A DNA stretch of 64,000 bases from Chondrocystis sp. NIES-4102 (GTDB lineage Bacteria; Cyanobacteriota; Cyanobacteriia; Cyanobacteriales; Xenococcaceae), in assembly GCA_002368355.1 (NCBI GenBank), contig AP018281.1, positions 1,240,001-1,304,000 on the forward strand, in the 5' to 3' direction. A program made the translations under genes and the position numbers. The notes below the pieces were generated by a model, which did not search any database, was not told the DNA's origin, and saw only the letters and a list, made by a program, of their open reading frames with translations. The stretch's first letter is position 1. Every line of letters begins with the position of its first letter. Positions 28,696-38,494 of the stretch are shown in pieces.

Positions 28696-30393
28696 ATGTG
28701 GTTTATTAAAATTAGAAATTTATTATTAGCAAATATTATTACTTTAAGTATTCCTAGTATTCTATTTTTAGGCATATCTGGTTGTGTAGCTAAAACGGAA
28801 ACCGCAGCAAGAGAAATAAGTAGTTCAACCCCCGTAACCAAAAATACAGTTAAAGTTACAGAAAAAAAAACCAGTAATACAACGAATAAAACCCAAAATA
28901 AGGTTAAAACATCAGAACTCGCCATTGAACAAAAATTTCCGATGGGTATCAACCTGTCGAGCGATGTTAGTTGGTCAAGAAGTAAGATGTGGATCAACAT
29001 AGCTAAAAGTGCTAGAGATTGGGGTTATGTTGATAAACCTTACCAGCCCAATCCCGATCTTAAACTATCTGCCCAGGGATATCCTTTATCTGATGCTGGA
29101 CTTTTTTTTGAAGGGTATGAGTACCAACCTGGGGTCTGGCAATTTTCCTATCAAGGTAGTGGTGAGATTAGTTTTACTGCTGGAGGAAGCCTAATTGAGG
29201 TTAATCGACGGGCTGATGGAACTGTGAGAGGAACATTTGACAGATCAGCTAAAATGCGTGCAGATGGTTCTTTAATCCCCGTGCATTTAATGCTAAAGAA
29301 TATAGATCCTAATAATCCACCTTCAAATTTAAAAATTGTGGCTGCGGGATACGATTTAGATTCAGATGCTATTTACACCCAAGAGTTTCTCAACTTCATC
29401 AAACCCTTTAAAATTCTACGTTACATGGATTTGATGGAAACCAATGAAAGTACCATTAAAACTTGGGGCGATCGCCTTAAACCCAATGCACCAGGTAAAG
29501 GTGTTGCTTTTGAGGATTTGATTGCCCTATCTAATATAACTAATAAAGAAGCTTGGATTACTCTGCCTCATCTAGCGGACGATGAATATATCCGTCAAAC
29601 TGCCAGATTATTTGCCCAACAATATAATCCCAATCTCAATCTATATTTGGAAAATAGTAATGAATTATGGAACAGAAGTTTTTCTCAAAGTCGTGATTTC
29701 CACGCATCGACTATTGATAAGCTGATGAGAGAAGAAGGCTTAAGCCCAGCAGCAGCTACCGCCAAAGTAGAAAAAGAAGGTATAACCCAAAAAGCAGTTG
29801 TTGATCGCTTATGTCATATTTCTAATATCTTTCGCCAAGAATTTGGTACTAAAGCCGACAAAATCAAACCTGTTTTAGCAGGGCAAGCAGCCAATAGTTG
29901 GCACATAAAAAAAGGGTTGGAACATTTAGCAGCTACAGGACAACAAGAAAACTGTAATCTTGATGGTATTGCGATCGCTCCCTATCTTAATACTCAATAT
30001 GGCCCTGAGTTTAATCCAACTTCGGTAGATGAAGTATTTGAGGAAATGGAAGCATATTATCAAGCAAGGGTAAAACCGTGGATTACAGAACACGCTCAAT
30101 TAGCTAAACAATATAATCTTAAACTTTATGCCTATGAAGGTGGACAACATTTAAACGGGGAAAATGCTTTGGATATTAAGATTGCTGCTCAAAATGATCC
30201 TCGCATGGGAACATTGTTAAAAGATTATTTTTGTTTCTGGCAAGACTCTGGAGGCGAAGATTTTGTGTTTTTCTCTAGTATTAATGATCATTCTAAATAT
30301 GGTCACTGGGGTTTAAAAACCAGTATTAACGAAGGTGAAACCGTTAAACATCGTGCTGTAATGGATATGCTTAAGCCTGGATCATGTCTTTAA
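28696..30393 (+). CDS. Secreted lipoprotein, glycoside-hydrolase-like
   Basis: A 565-residue exported protein. A hydrophobic signal ends in a lipobox, ISGC, at residues 27-30, so it should be a lipoprotein on the outer face of a membrane. A Ser/Thr/Lys-rich linker (about 33-75) leads to the folded part. That part has LRYMDLMETN, then WITLPHLADDEYIRQTA, then LENSNELWN with E323, and later AYEGGQHL with E481. NE-type and late-strand Glu residues of this sort are the acid/base and nucleophile pair of clan GH-A glycosidases, so polysaccharide cleavage is plausible. The exact family is not recognised. It would fit trimming or release of the polymer made by this locus. Confidence 0.75.
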   Translation: MWFIKIRNLLLANIITLSIPSILFLGISGCVAKTETAAREISSSTPVTKNTVKVTEKKTSNTTNKTQNKVKTSELAIEQKFPMGINLSSDVSWSRSKMWINIAKSARDWGYVDKPYQPNPDLKLSAQGYPLSDAGLFFEGYEYQPGVWQFSYQGSGEISFTAGGSLIEVNRRADGTVRGTFDRSAKMRADGSLIPVHLMLKNIDPNNPPSNLKIVAAGYDLDSDAIYTQEFLNFIKPFKILRYMDLMETNESTIKTWGDRLKPNAPGKGVAFEDLIALSNITNKEAWITLPHLADDEYIRQTARLFAQQYNPNLNLYLENSNELWNRSFSQSRDFHASTIDKLMREEGLSPAAATAKVEKEGITQKAVVDRLCHISNIFRQEFGTKADKIKPVLAGQAANSWHIKKGLEHLAATGQQENCNLDGIAIAPYLNTQYGPEFNPTSVDEVFEEMEAYYQARVKPWITEHAQLAKQYNLKLYAYEGGQHLNGENALDIKIAAQNDPRMGTLLKDYFCFWQDSGGEDFVFFSSINDHSKYGHWGLKTSINEGETVKHRAVMDMLKPGSCL

Positions 30394-30879
30394 CAATTAT
30401 TGGTTATCAACCACCCTTACACGCTTGTATTAGGTAATAAAGTAGGCATTGCTCAATTAAATTACTAAATCGAAAAATGATCTGTTCTTAGCTAGACACT
30501 TTTTAGCGTTAAATTCCCTAAATCATGTCTCAATTCCGCCTTTGTATAGCATCGGAGAAATGTTATTCGGCAAGGACAAATAAAGTGCTGAAACATTGAT
30601 TAATAAATGATTTTGATCTTAAGAGTCAAATAAAGGGGCTGATTAACAAGATTACGGGTTTTTAGCTGGTGTCCCAGTAAGAGAGTTTTTTCTCAAACCT
30701 ATGTTAAATGTTCATCAAAGACGATAATAAATTGAGTAACCAATAATTGTAAGTGGAACAGTTTTAAGCAAACCTCTACCAACTAAAATTTCTTTTCTGC
30801 TATATAAACACCTTGTTGATCATCTCAATCGCCATAATCCAGTCATAATATCAAATATAATGATCTATTCGACTAAAAA
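30394..30879. other. Spacer after the polysaccharide/NRPS locus
   Basis: About 490 bp. Only open frames below 15 codons with poor context were seen. No convincing terminator or RNA gene. It marks the end of the accessory locus. Confidence 0.45.
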
Positions 30880-31713
30880 ATGAAAACTCTACAGACGCAA
30901 GGGCAAAAAGCAATCCCCCAACTCGGACAAGGAACATGGCGCATGGGAGAAAAAGATAGTCAAAAGCAAATAGAGATAGATGCACTCAAACTGGGAATAG
31001 ATTTGGGAATGACGTTAATAGATACTGCGGAAATGTACGGTGAAGGTGGTGCGGAAAAGATAGTCGCCTCAGCTATTTCTGGACGTAGAGACGAGATATA
31101 TTTAGTCAGTAAATTTTATCCTTATAATGCCAGTTACGAGGGGGTAATTAAAGCTTGCGATCGCTCTTTATCCAGACTGAAAACCGATCGCCTAGATTTG
31201 TATTTACTTCATTGGCGAGGTTCAGTGCCATTATCGGAAACTTTGAAAGGTTTGCAGTATCTTAAACAAGCAGGAAAAATTTTAGACTATGGCGTAAGTA
31301 ACTTTGATACAGATGATATGGAAGAAGCAGCATCTTTACCTGGAGGAAAAGAAATAATTACTAATCAAGTGCTTTACAACCTAAAACGTCGCGGTATTGA
31401 ATGGGATTTATTACCCTGGTGCAAAGAGCGTAATATTCCTATTATGGCTTATTCTCCTATCGAGCAAAGAGCTTTTGTTAATGATTCTAAGTTAAATAAG
31501 ATTGCAGCCAAGTATAATGTAACATCTACTCAAATAGCCCTTAGTTGGTTATTGCATCAAGATAATGTAATTGCTATTCCCAAAGCTACCAAGAGTAATC
31601 ATGTCAGAGAAAATCACGCAGCATTATCTATAGAGTTAACGCAAGAAGACCGAGAGCAGTTAGATCTAATATACAAGCCTCCTACCCGTAAAACATCTCT
31701 AGCAATGAGATAA
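30880..31713 (+). CDS. Aldo/keto reductase
   Basis: NAD(P)H-dependent oxidoreductase of the AKR superfamily with a (beta/alpha)8 barrel (277 residues). The catalytic tetrad is in place: D48 (LIDTAEMYG), Y53, K78 (LVSKFYP) and H111 (LYLLHWRG). Later motifs GVSNFD and NQVLYNL are also typical. The cofactor-binding end is IPKATKSNHVRENHAA. The length is slightly short but normal for bacterial members. It stands alone, and its substrate is unknown. Nothing ties it to the NRPS locus 490 bp upstream except position. Confidence 0.93.
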   Translation: MKTLQTQGQKAIPQLGQGTWRMGEKDSQKQIEIDALKLGIDLGMTLIDTAEMYGEGGAEKIVASAISGRRDEIYLVSKFYPYNASYEGVIKACDRSLSRLKTDRLDLYLLHWRGSVPLSETLKGLQYLKQAGKILDYGVSNFDTDDMEEAASLPGGKEIITNQVLYNLKRRGIEWDLLPWCKERNIPIMAYSPIEQRAFVNDSKLNKIAAKYNVTSTQIALSWLLHQDNVIAIPKATKSNHVRENHAALSIELTQEDREQLDLIYKPPTRKTSLAMR

Positions 31714-32476
31714 AAAGTGATTGGCTATGCTAAAAGTAGATGGGTGAATGCTGCAATTTAAAGGCATTATTCAGTCTAAATATAACCAAATGGTCTACTG
31801 TTTTTGCCCTAATTCTCTTTATAATTAATGCACTTTCTAACTTCAATTTTGCCGTTCTATTCTCTAGTATATCGTCACAAAAAGCACTACACATCTTTAC
31901 TTATCCATAGTTTCATCTCTGCTTGCGTAGTCTTCCTTTAATACTGCTACACAGTACCCCGATAAATTTAATAGATACTGCGATCGCTCTTGGGAGGCTA
32001 TCCCTCATCGCTTTTTCCTTAATATCTACTTTCAAAAACGCTAAGACAATATTCATAATCTCAATAAGTACTATCAGCATCGACTCGCGGTTAATACAAT
32101 AGATGCGATTACCGATATTCTTAATTTAGATAATATTCTTGTTCCTATATAGGCTTATGGTTATGAAATAGTAATTGCGCCTGACTATTTATCCTCTTAT
32201 AAAAGCACGAAGTAATTAGGCGGAATGAATAAAGTCATATATTTTTGCAGTCTTTAGCTATTTCCCGCAAAATCAGCAGTTTTAACTGTCTCAAACTTTC
32301 TCTCGCTGCGAAATTTTACATATTACCCCTTATGACACTCTCGCGTTTATTTTCCCCTATAGCGAAGTCATGCAGTTAAGCTTATTACTAATAAATAGAA
32401 TAGACTTGAGCGCAAAAGTAGGGTTATATAGTGCGATCGCAGAAACTATTGTATAGATTTTTTTGTGGTCACGCTT

Positions 32477-32608
32477 ATGATAGTGTCTTTATTGCAAGTT
32501 TACAACGCTCCCTTTGAATGGGCGATATTTTGTGATGCAATGTTATTAGATAGAAAACTGATTGATCATTTTCAACACCTAAAAACAAGACAGCCAAGTT
32601 ATAAGTAA
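32477..32608 (+). CDS. Short ORF of unknown status (43 residues)
   Basis: Starts MIVSLLQVYNAPFEW and ends HLKTRQPSYK. Amino-acid content looks protein-like, with Trp, Cys and Asp/His residues, but there is no clear ribosome binding site and no family is recognised. It may be a remnant of a larger gene. Confidence 0.2.
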   Translation: MIVSLLQVYNAPFEWAIFCDAMLLDRKLIDHFQHLKTRQPSYK

Positions 32609-32784
32609 TCTAAATTAATTAAAAAAGTTCAGATTTTCATTTATAGGTACAGTTTAAACCCCTTTTCTCATTTATACTTTGCTCGCAGGGTAAGATTAGC
32701 TGATAACTACTATCTTCGAGACAATTACTATAATTATCCTGATTTAATTCAATGGGACTATATATCATTTGCCCATAAAACTAT

Positions 32785-32813
32785 AAAAAAACCCCAGCTA
32801 CCAGACTGAGGTT
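32785..32813 (-). terminator. Minus-strand terminator with no upstream gene
   Basis: On the minus strand an 8-bp stem with one mismatch (AACCTCAG / CTGGGGTT) and an 8-nt loop is followed by T7. The sequence feeding into it (about 32814-33090, minus strand) has no protein gene. It may end a small RNA, or be the leftover of a lost gene. Confidence 0.6.
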
Positions 32814-33093
32814 AAATAGGAGAAGTTGATTTTGAGAAGATTGTTTGCTGTTGACGCTCTTTTGCAGAGTATTTAAATTAATAATTCAAGATAAAACCAA
32901 ATATATTAACTATATAAGCCAGCCTTTAGTGATAATAGTATGCCCTGAGCTATATTTACCCCAGAATATTATTTCAAGTATTACTTGAAGGATTCACTGC
33001 TTGTTAACTTATGTACTCAATTATAGCAACATATATTAAATTTTGTAAACCTTTTTTAATAAAAATCACAAATCTAGCTTTAAGTGAGGGTTT

Positions 33094-33939
33094 ATGAGCG
33101 ACTCAAAATCTTGGAATGCCGATAGTTCAAGCTTGTTAAAGAATATTTACCGTTGTGCAGATAAAAGTAGTTGGTATAGTCAAGTAGCAGTAGCCTACGA
33201 TCGCACTAGACCCCGTTACCCGACTGGAATTATGAATAGGATGCAGAAAGTGGCGAATTTGCAACCTCATACAAAAATACTAGAAATAGGATCGGGGCCA
33301 GGTATTGCGAGTGTGGAATTAGCGAAATTAGAAGTAGAAATGGTTTGTATTGAACCGAGTTTAGCAGCTTGTGAAATAGCCAGACGTAAATGTGCTGCAT
33401 ATTCCAATATTAAGTTTATTAATACTACTTTTGAAGAATGGACGTTAGAAAAGCAAAAATTTGATGCAGTAATTGCGACAACTTCTTTTCATTGGGTAAC
33501 ACCAGAAATCAGAAACCAAAAGACCGCAGCAGCTTTAAAAGAAAATGGAGTATTAATTTTATTGTGGAACACTCCACCGCAACCGAATTATCAGATTTTT
33601 CAAAGCTTAAAGGATATCTATTTAACTTATGCTCCTGATTTAGCTCAATACGAAGAACATCAAGCATATCAGGAAAATTTAGCACAAATAGGACAAGAAG
33701 TAATTAATTCTGGCTACTTTAAAGATTTAATTTCTGAACAAGTAATTAGTAAAGTAGTTTACAGTATCGATGATTATTTAACTTTACTAAGCACTCTCTC
33801 GCCATATATAAGATTAACAACCATCGATCGCAATACTTTATTTACTCAGTTAAAACAAAGACTAGAAAATACTAATAATAATCAATTAGAACTTTCTTAT
33901 TTATCGATCCTGCAAGTTGCTAGTAAAAATAATATGTAA
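33094..33939 (+). CDS. Class I SAM-dependent methyltransferase
   Basis: A 281-residue Rossmann-fold methyltransferase. Motif I is ILEIGSGPGIASVELA, near residue 68; the acidic end of strand 2 is CIEPS; motif IV is FDAVIATTSFHWV; and VLILLWNTPP follows. Family members of this methyltransferase_11/25 type act on many small molecules, so the substrate cannot be named. The N-terminus, with AVAYDRTRPRYP, matches the usual start of this group. No operon partner is adjacent. Confidence 0.88.
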   Translation: MSDSKSWNADSSSLLKNIYRCADKSSWYSQVAVAYDRTRPRYPTGIMNRMQKVANLQPHTKILEIGSGPGIASVELAKLEVEMVCIEPSLAACEIARRKCAAYSNIKFINTTFEEWTLEKQKFDAVIATTSFHWVTPEIRNQKTAAALKENGVLILLWNTPPQPNYQIFQSLKDIYLTYAPDLAQYEEHQAYQENLAQIGQEVINSGYFKDLISEQVISKVVYSIDDYLTLLSTLSPYIRLTTIDRNTLFTQLKQRLENTNNNQLELSYLSILQVASKNNM

Positions 33940-34193
33940 ATTTCTAAGACGTTCTCTTGACCTACAATTAATTGTTTTGTAACTTTATATACATAAATTA
34001 GATTTTTAGTAATTTTATATACAGAAAAACTAATTTGGTTTCCTATGATCAAGTGCTGCTTTTCGGATAAATATATAGCAACTGTTATTACTGGAGGTTA
34101 AAAATTAATTAAATGCTTCAGAGTTAAATATAAAATAAATTGGGTAGCAGCTTGTTTGAGGGAATTGCAATAACGTTCATTTCAGCAAGAAAA

Positions 34194-34445
34194 ATGGTCA
34201 ATACAGTTTTAAACACGCCTTCCAGTCTTCCTCAATGGTGTTCGCTAAAATCAAACTTATCAATTGATATAGCAATTGAACAACATCTTACTAATACTTG
34301 GGTTAAGCTTTTAGAATTACCATCACCTTATAGTCATGATGAAGCCTTGATTTTGTGTAAACATTCCGACACAGAATGGGTGGCGTGGGTGCCTGATCAT
34401 GGGGAAGCAATTATTGATAACAGGCAGTTTTGTATGTATTCCTAA
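34194..34445 (+). CDS. Small conserved-type hypothetical protein
   Basis: An 83-residue soluble protein from the ATG at 34194. An in-frame TTG at 34140 would add 18 residues of unlikely composition. It has MVNTVLNTPSSLPQW at the start, and an ending WVAWVPDHGEAIIDNRQFCM that reads as a small beta-rich domain. The shape resembles short uncharacterised cyanobacterial proteins I have seen, but no function is known. It converges on ispE with a 17-bp gap. Confidence 0.6.
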   Translation: MVNTVLNTPSSLPQWCSLKSNLSIDIAIEQHLTNTWVKLLELPSPYSHDEALILCKHSDTEWVAWVPDHGEAIIDNRQFCMYS

Positions 34446-34462
34446 ATGATTTTAAACTATAG

Positions 34463-35407
34463 CTAGTGTTTGAGATGAATTCCCTCACTACTAAGCTTAG
34501 TTACCCAGAAATTTAATTGGGGGTCTGAGATCTGATTTCTTACTTGTTGTTCTATGGCGATCGCTTTTGTTTGAGAATCACAAAGGGCGAATACCGTAGG
34601 ACCTGATCCAGACATCATTGTACCCAAAACATCTTGATTAGCAAAAGCTGTTTTCAAAGCTGCTACTTGAGAATAAGCAGGTAAGACTACTTTTTCCAAG
34701 TCATTATAAAGAAGTTTGCCGATTTGTTGGCTATTTTTGTGTTGAATAGCTTTAACTAGAGGGCTAGAATGAAGTTGGGAAGTTCGAGAACGAATACCAG
34801 CTAAATCAGTAACATAAGAATCACTGTATTGCTGACGATAGGTATTATATGCCCAAGGAGTCGAAACGCTCAGATTATCATATTTAGCCAAAACCACCCA
34901 AATATTATCTAAATCTTGGAGTGCATCAAGCTTTTCACCTCTACCAGTAGCGATCGCAGTTCCTCCCCCAATACAAAAAGGAATATCTGAACCCAATTTA
35001 GCTGCTAATTCTTGTAATTCAGGTTGAGTAAGTCCTAAATTCCACATTAAATTAATGCCAACTAAAACTGCTGCTGCATTACCTGAACCCCCTGCTAAAC
35101 CTGCTGCTACAGGAATGTGCTTATGAATTTTAATTTTAACTCCCCCATAATTAGCATAAACTTGGGGGAAGAGATCACACATCAATTGGGCAGCCCGATA
35201 AGCAAGATTAGTTTCGTCTGTAGGAACTTGTGGATGATTGCAACTAATATAAATATCGGGAGTATCACTAGATTGAATGTCGATTTGATCGGCTAATTCA
35301 ATACTTTGTAAAATCATCACTAATTCATGAAAACCATCAGGACGGTCGCCAATTATTTCAAGATGAAGATTAATTTTAGCTGGTGCAATTAAAGAGTAGG
35401 AATACAT
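34463..35407 (-). CDS. ispE: 4-diphosphocytidyl-2-C-methyl-D-erythritol kinase
   Basis: GHMP-family kinase phosphorylating CDP-methylerythritol in the MEP pathway, which supplies isoprenoids for carotenoids and phytyl chains. The N-terminus has [13 protein letters not shown] with the catalytic Lys; the ATP-binding loop is [15 protein letters not shown]; the C-terminal motif is [15 protein letters not shown] at 35407 gives 314 residues, which is typical. The frame continues to a TTG at 35458, but those 17 residues are not family-like. Confidence 0.95.
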   Translation of the reverse strand: MYSYSLIAPAKINLHLEIIGDRPDGFHELVMILQSIELADQIDIQSSDTPDIYISCNHPQVPTDETNLAYRAAQLMCDLFPQVYANYGGVKIKIHKHIPVAAGLAGGSGNAAAVLVGINLMWNLGLTQPELQELAAKLGSDIPFCIGGGTAIATGRGEKLDALQDLDNIWVVLAKYDNLSVSTPWAYNTYRQQYSDSYVTDLAGIRSRTSQLHSSPLVKAIQHKNSQQIGKLLYNDLEKVVLPAYSQVAALKTAFANQDVLGTMMSGSGPTVFALCDSQTKAIAIEQQVRNQISDPQLNFWVTKLSSEGIHLKH

Positions 35408-35514
35408 ATAATCATCAACAAAAGAGCCATCTGACTTACTATAGCAGTCCCTAGACAAGTTGAGAGATTACACTTTTCCTACCACTTAATCACCTTTAAA
35501 TAACTAAAATTTAG

Positions 35515-36690
35515 TTAACTTTTACTTTGTACAACCACTTCTTGAGAGTCTTCAATTGATGAAACGTCAGATTGTTTAGATTTTAATTGCTGCTGTGCCA
35601 TCAAGTTGATAATCGAAGCTTTTTCAAGTAAACCTAAGACATTTCCAGTTTCGTTAACTACCACAAATTCAAGAGCATTTCTAGTTTCGATCATTTTGGC
35701 AACTTCCAATAAAGAAGTATCTGCAGCAATAAGATCTTCTGTGGGGATGGGTTTAACCAACTCATGAATATAAATCTCATTCCATTGGGAAGTAGGAATT
35801 TGTTTTAAAGCTTCGGTTGCGATCGCACCCAATAGTTGGCGATTTTCATCTACTACTAAGAATTTCTTCCAACGCTCTTTACCAATTACATATTCATTAA
35901 CAAATTCTCGAACACTAAGATCATTACTAACTATGGGGCTATCAGCAATTACAGCATCTTGTGCTTGATATTGACTTAATTTATCTTGAACTGTTGCTGA
36001 CTGAGCTGCAAAACCAGCATTCTGTAATAAAAATATGCCAATTAATAAAGTCCAGAAACTACCTATTTGACTAATACCTACAATAGATAAAATTCCTAAA
36101 GAAATTGCCAACCAACCAATTACTTGACCAACTCTACCTGCAAAGATAACTCCTTTATTAGGATTATTTGTAATTTTCCAAACAAGGGATTTAAGTACAT
36201 TACCACCATCGAGGGGTAAACCTGGAATCATATTAAATAGTGCTAAAACTAAATTAATATATGCCACCAGAGAAATAATTGCCTTGAGGGGTAAAGTTAA
36301 AGGTAAAGTGGCTGCCATTAGAGAAAATAAACCAAACAGTAAGATGCTTACCAAGGGTCCTGCGATCGCTACTGAAAACGCTTGTAATGGAGTTTCCGAT
36401 TCTTTTTCTAAAGTAGCTAAACCACCAAAAATAAATAGGGTAATAGATTTAACGGGGATTCCTTGGGCGATCGCCACAAAACTGTGACCTAATTCATGAG
36501 CTAATACTGAAGAAAACAGCAATAAAGCAGCCACTAAACCAAGAAACCAGGGCATTACCCCAGTCAGTTCAGGAAACTGAGTTAAATTAGACCCATAACT
36601 CCAAGTTACTAACCCTAATACTAAAAACCAAGAAGGATTAATAAAAAAAGGAATTCCAAATAAATTACCTATCCGAATGTTGCCGTTCAT
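35515..36690 (-). CDS. Site-2 protease (M50) with CBS pair
   Basis: Intramembrane metalloprotease of the M50B group (391 residues). The zinc site is HELGH with H65, E66 and H69, and the third ligand is D161 in NMIPGLPLDGG. About six hydrophobic segments span residues 15-225. Residues 245-370 form two CBS motifs (for example VIADSPIVSNDLSVREFV), which in such proteases are thought to sense adenine nucleotides. Targets may be anti-sigma factors or other membrane proteins. It is divergent from the receiver-haem gene, with 461 bp between. Confidence 0.92.
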   Translation of the reverse strand: MNGNIRIGNLFGIPFFINPSWFLVLGLVTWSYGSNLTQFPELTGVMPWFLGLVAALLLFSSVLAHELGHSFVAIAQGIPVKSITLFIFGGLATLEKESETPLQAFSVAIAGPLVSILLFGLFSLMAATLPLTLPLKAIISLVAYINLVLALFNMIPGLPLDGGNVLKSLVWKITNNPNKGVIFAGRVGQVIGWLAISLGILSIVGISQIGSFWTLLIGIFLLQNAGFAAQSATVQDKLSQYQAQDAVIADSPIVSNDLSVREFVNEYVIGKERWKKFLVVDENRQLLGAIATEALKQIPTSQWNEIYIHELVKPIPTEDLIAADTSLLEVAKMIETRNALEFVVVNETGNVLGLLEKASIINLMAQQQLKSKQSDVSSIEDSQEVVVQSKS

Positions 36691-37151
36691 GGCATACTCC
36701 TGTTTAGACGACGCAATAACATTCCACTATTGTTAAATAGGAACGTTTAATATTTTTGTTTACTATTAAGTTATTTAAATTGTAACGAAGCGTAAACATT
36801 AATTCATCCTTGCCTACTAGAGTAAAAACCGTCCAAAAAATTACGGTAAATCAATCACCAATCAATGGTTGAGAGTTTACTTAAAAATCATATCAACACA
36901 CGTAGGAATTATTACTCATAGCTACTTTACACTATCTTTACATTGTTCCTGTAGTGTAAGCTTAGATTAAATGAAAATGAGATTATCTAGTCAAAAAAGA
37001 TGGCTAAATAAGCATCTCAGATCAATTTACGAGATAAACGCTATATATTAGACACATTTAAGTCTATATTTGCCATCATTCATACTTGGCATATAAAAAG
37101 TAAATTGATGTCATTATCTTTGCCAACAGACATATAGAGTTTTAATTAAAA
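36691..37151. other. Divergent spacer, M50 protease / receiver-haem protein
   Basis: A 461-bp AT-rich region that should hold both promoters. The only structure I can point to is the repeat pair near 36925-36959, described separately. No ORF or RNA gene seen. Confidence 0.5.
36925..36959. promoter_or_regulatory. Putative operator: 11-bp-spaced direct repeats plus inverted repeat
   Basis: CTTTACA occurs at 36925-36931 and again at 36936-36942, exactly 11 bp apart, that is one DNA turn. Such spacing is typical of OmpR/PhoB-family response regulator sites. In addition TTACACT (36927-36933) and AGTGTAA (36953-36959) form an inverted repeat. It lies about 190 bp before the receiver-haem gene and about 235 bp before the protease gene. 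The regulator is unknown. Confidence 0.4.
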
Positions 37152-38414
37152 ATGATTCGTGTATTAGTTGTTGACGACCTAAAATTGATTTGCAGGGGTC
37201 TAAAAGCGATGTTTGTTGCCGAAACAGACATTGAAATAGTAGGCTTTGCTCATAACGGTAAGGAAGCGATTAAACAGACAGAAGCAAAAAAACCTGATGT
37301 AGTCATAATAGATATTTTAATGCCCGTTATGGGGGGTATAGAAGCTACTAAAGAGATTAGTAAAAAATTTCCTCAAGTCAACGTAATTGTCTTAAGTAGT
37401 TTTGAAGATGAGCCAATTATTCTAGAAGCGATCGCAGCAGGTGCAAAAGGTTATCTACTCAAAAATATGGTGGGTGAAGATATAGCAGCAGCAATTCGTG
37501 CAGTTCATCGAGGTTCTTCTCATTTTGCCCCAGGAATTATCGATAATTTAGCCAAATATGCCCAGACTGAGATAATTGCAACTAAAAATAGTATTGTTCC
37601 AAGTAAAGTTTGTACCATTGAGAGCCTTGACTCTCCTACTATCGATCTGGTTAAAGATAAACCTAAAAAGACTACATCTGCCCCAGCAAAAACAGGTAAA
37701 ATGACTGCAATTGCTAAAAGTGCCAAAGCAGCTAAATCAAAAATACAAAAACCTTTATTTGAATACGGTGATTGGATAACAGTTTTATTAGCAGTAGCTG
37801 TTCTTTCCCAAATGAATGGTATGGGTCATGATTTAGGACACGCAGGACTGTTTTTACTAATGCTAGCTTTAATTGCCCGTCCAATTCGCTTTTTTTGGGA
37901 TGCACCCTTAAAACATCGAAGAGCGATCGGTATTTTTGCTTTTGCTGCTACTTTAGGTCATGCTATTTATGCAACTATTAATGTTTTAGATGCTGATCCT
38001 GGTATTGTCCTAGCAATGTCACCTAAAAATCAAATAGGAATTCTGGCTGGTGTAATTGCTTTAGGCATTATGACTCCTGCTGCTATAACCAGTTTTCAAT
38101 CTTTACAACGTAAGTTAGGCAAAACATGGCGACAAATTCACTTGCTAACTGTCCCTGCTTTAGCTTTGGCTGTATTACACACAGTTTTAGTTGGGCCTCA
38201 CTATATGTTAGAGTTTAAAATGGAGTTTCTCGACCATATACGCACCTATTGCGTTGTATTAGTAGGTGTCTTGGTATTATTGATGAGAAAACAGATCTTT
38301 TGGTCGGTTTTGGGTTTAAATAAACTTGGTAAATCCGCTAATAAAAAGCCTATTAATCAGGAAGCTAAATCTTTAAATAATTCTCCACAAAGTAAAGAGC
38401 TTGCTAAAACTTAA
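37152..38414 (+). CDS. Receiver domain fused to a haem-type membrane domain
   Basis: A 420-residue protein with unusual architecture. Residues 1-125 are a NarL-type receiver with D8/D9, phosphoacceptor D54, S82/S83 and K104, continuing into the first part of the usual NarL linker. The DNA-binding domain is absent. A Lys/Ala/Ser-rich linker (about 135-203) follows, then six hydrophobic segments (about 206-222, 229-249, 258-278, 295-315, 327-349, 365-380). Candidate haem ligands are H270 in AATLGHAIY, H330 in WRQIH and H343 in AVLHTV. RRAIGIFAF and WRQIH...LH match the ferric-reductase-like/MsrQ (YedZ) domain. Phosphorylation may control membrane electron transfer; this is inference. Confidence 0.85.
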   Translation: MIRVLVVDDLKLICRGLKAMFVAETDIEIVGFAHNGKEAIKQTEAKKPDVVIIDILMPVMGGIEATKEISKKFPQVNVIVLSSFEDEPIILEAIAAGAKGYLLKNMVGEDIAAAIRAVHRGSSHFAPGIIDNLAKYAQTEIIATKNSIVPSKVCTIESLDSPTIDLVKDKPKKTTSAPAKTGKMTAIAKSAKAAKSKIQKPLFEYGDWITVLLAVAVLSQMNGMGHDLGHAGLFLLMLALIARPIRFFWDAPLKHRRAIGIFAFAATLGHAIYATINVLDADPGIVLAMSPKNQIGILAGVIALGIMTPAAITSFQSLQRKLGKTWRQIHLLTVPALALAVLHTVLVGPHYMLEFKMEFLDHIRTYCVVLVGVLVLLMRKQIFWSVLGLNKLGKSANKKPINQEAKSLNNSPQSKELAKT

Positions 38415-38457
38415 TTATTTTTCAATCACAAGTTATCTGGTAATTAGATTACTTAGA

Positions 38458-38494
38458 AATCCCTCTTGGTTTTAGTTTAGAGGGATTATTTTTA
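38458..38494 (+). terminator. Rho-independent terminator after the receiver-haem gene
   Basis: A perfect 9-bp stem (AATCCCTCT / AGAGGGATT) with a 12-nt loop, followed by ATTTTTATT on the plus strand, 44 bp after the stop codon. Confidence 0.75.

Larger units (their letters stand above)
31714..33093. other. 1.4-kb gene-poor region with possible decayed sequence
   Basis: No intact gene was found. An open stretch at 32045-32215 would read as protein-like sequence (NTIDAITDILNLDNILVPI, then after one TAG, AYGYEIVIAPDYL), but it lacks a start and I recognise no family. A 43-codon ORF at 32477-32608 is noted separately. A good minus-strand terminator at 32785-32813 has no annotated gene in front of it. 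The region looks like old, eroding coding DNA or an sRNA locus. Confidence 0.5.

Noticed and set aside
32045-32215. Possible pseudogene with one internal TAG
   Set aside because: Protein-like residues but no start, no recognised family, and only 57 codons; chance cannot be excluded.
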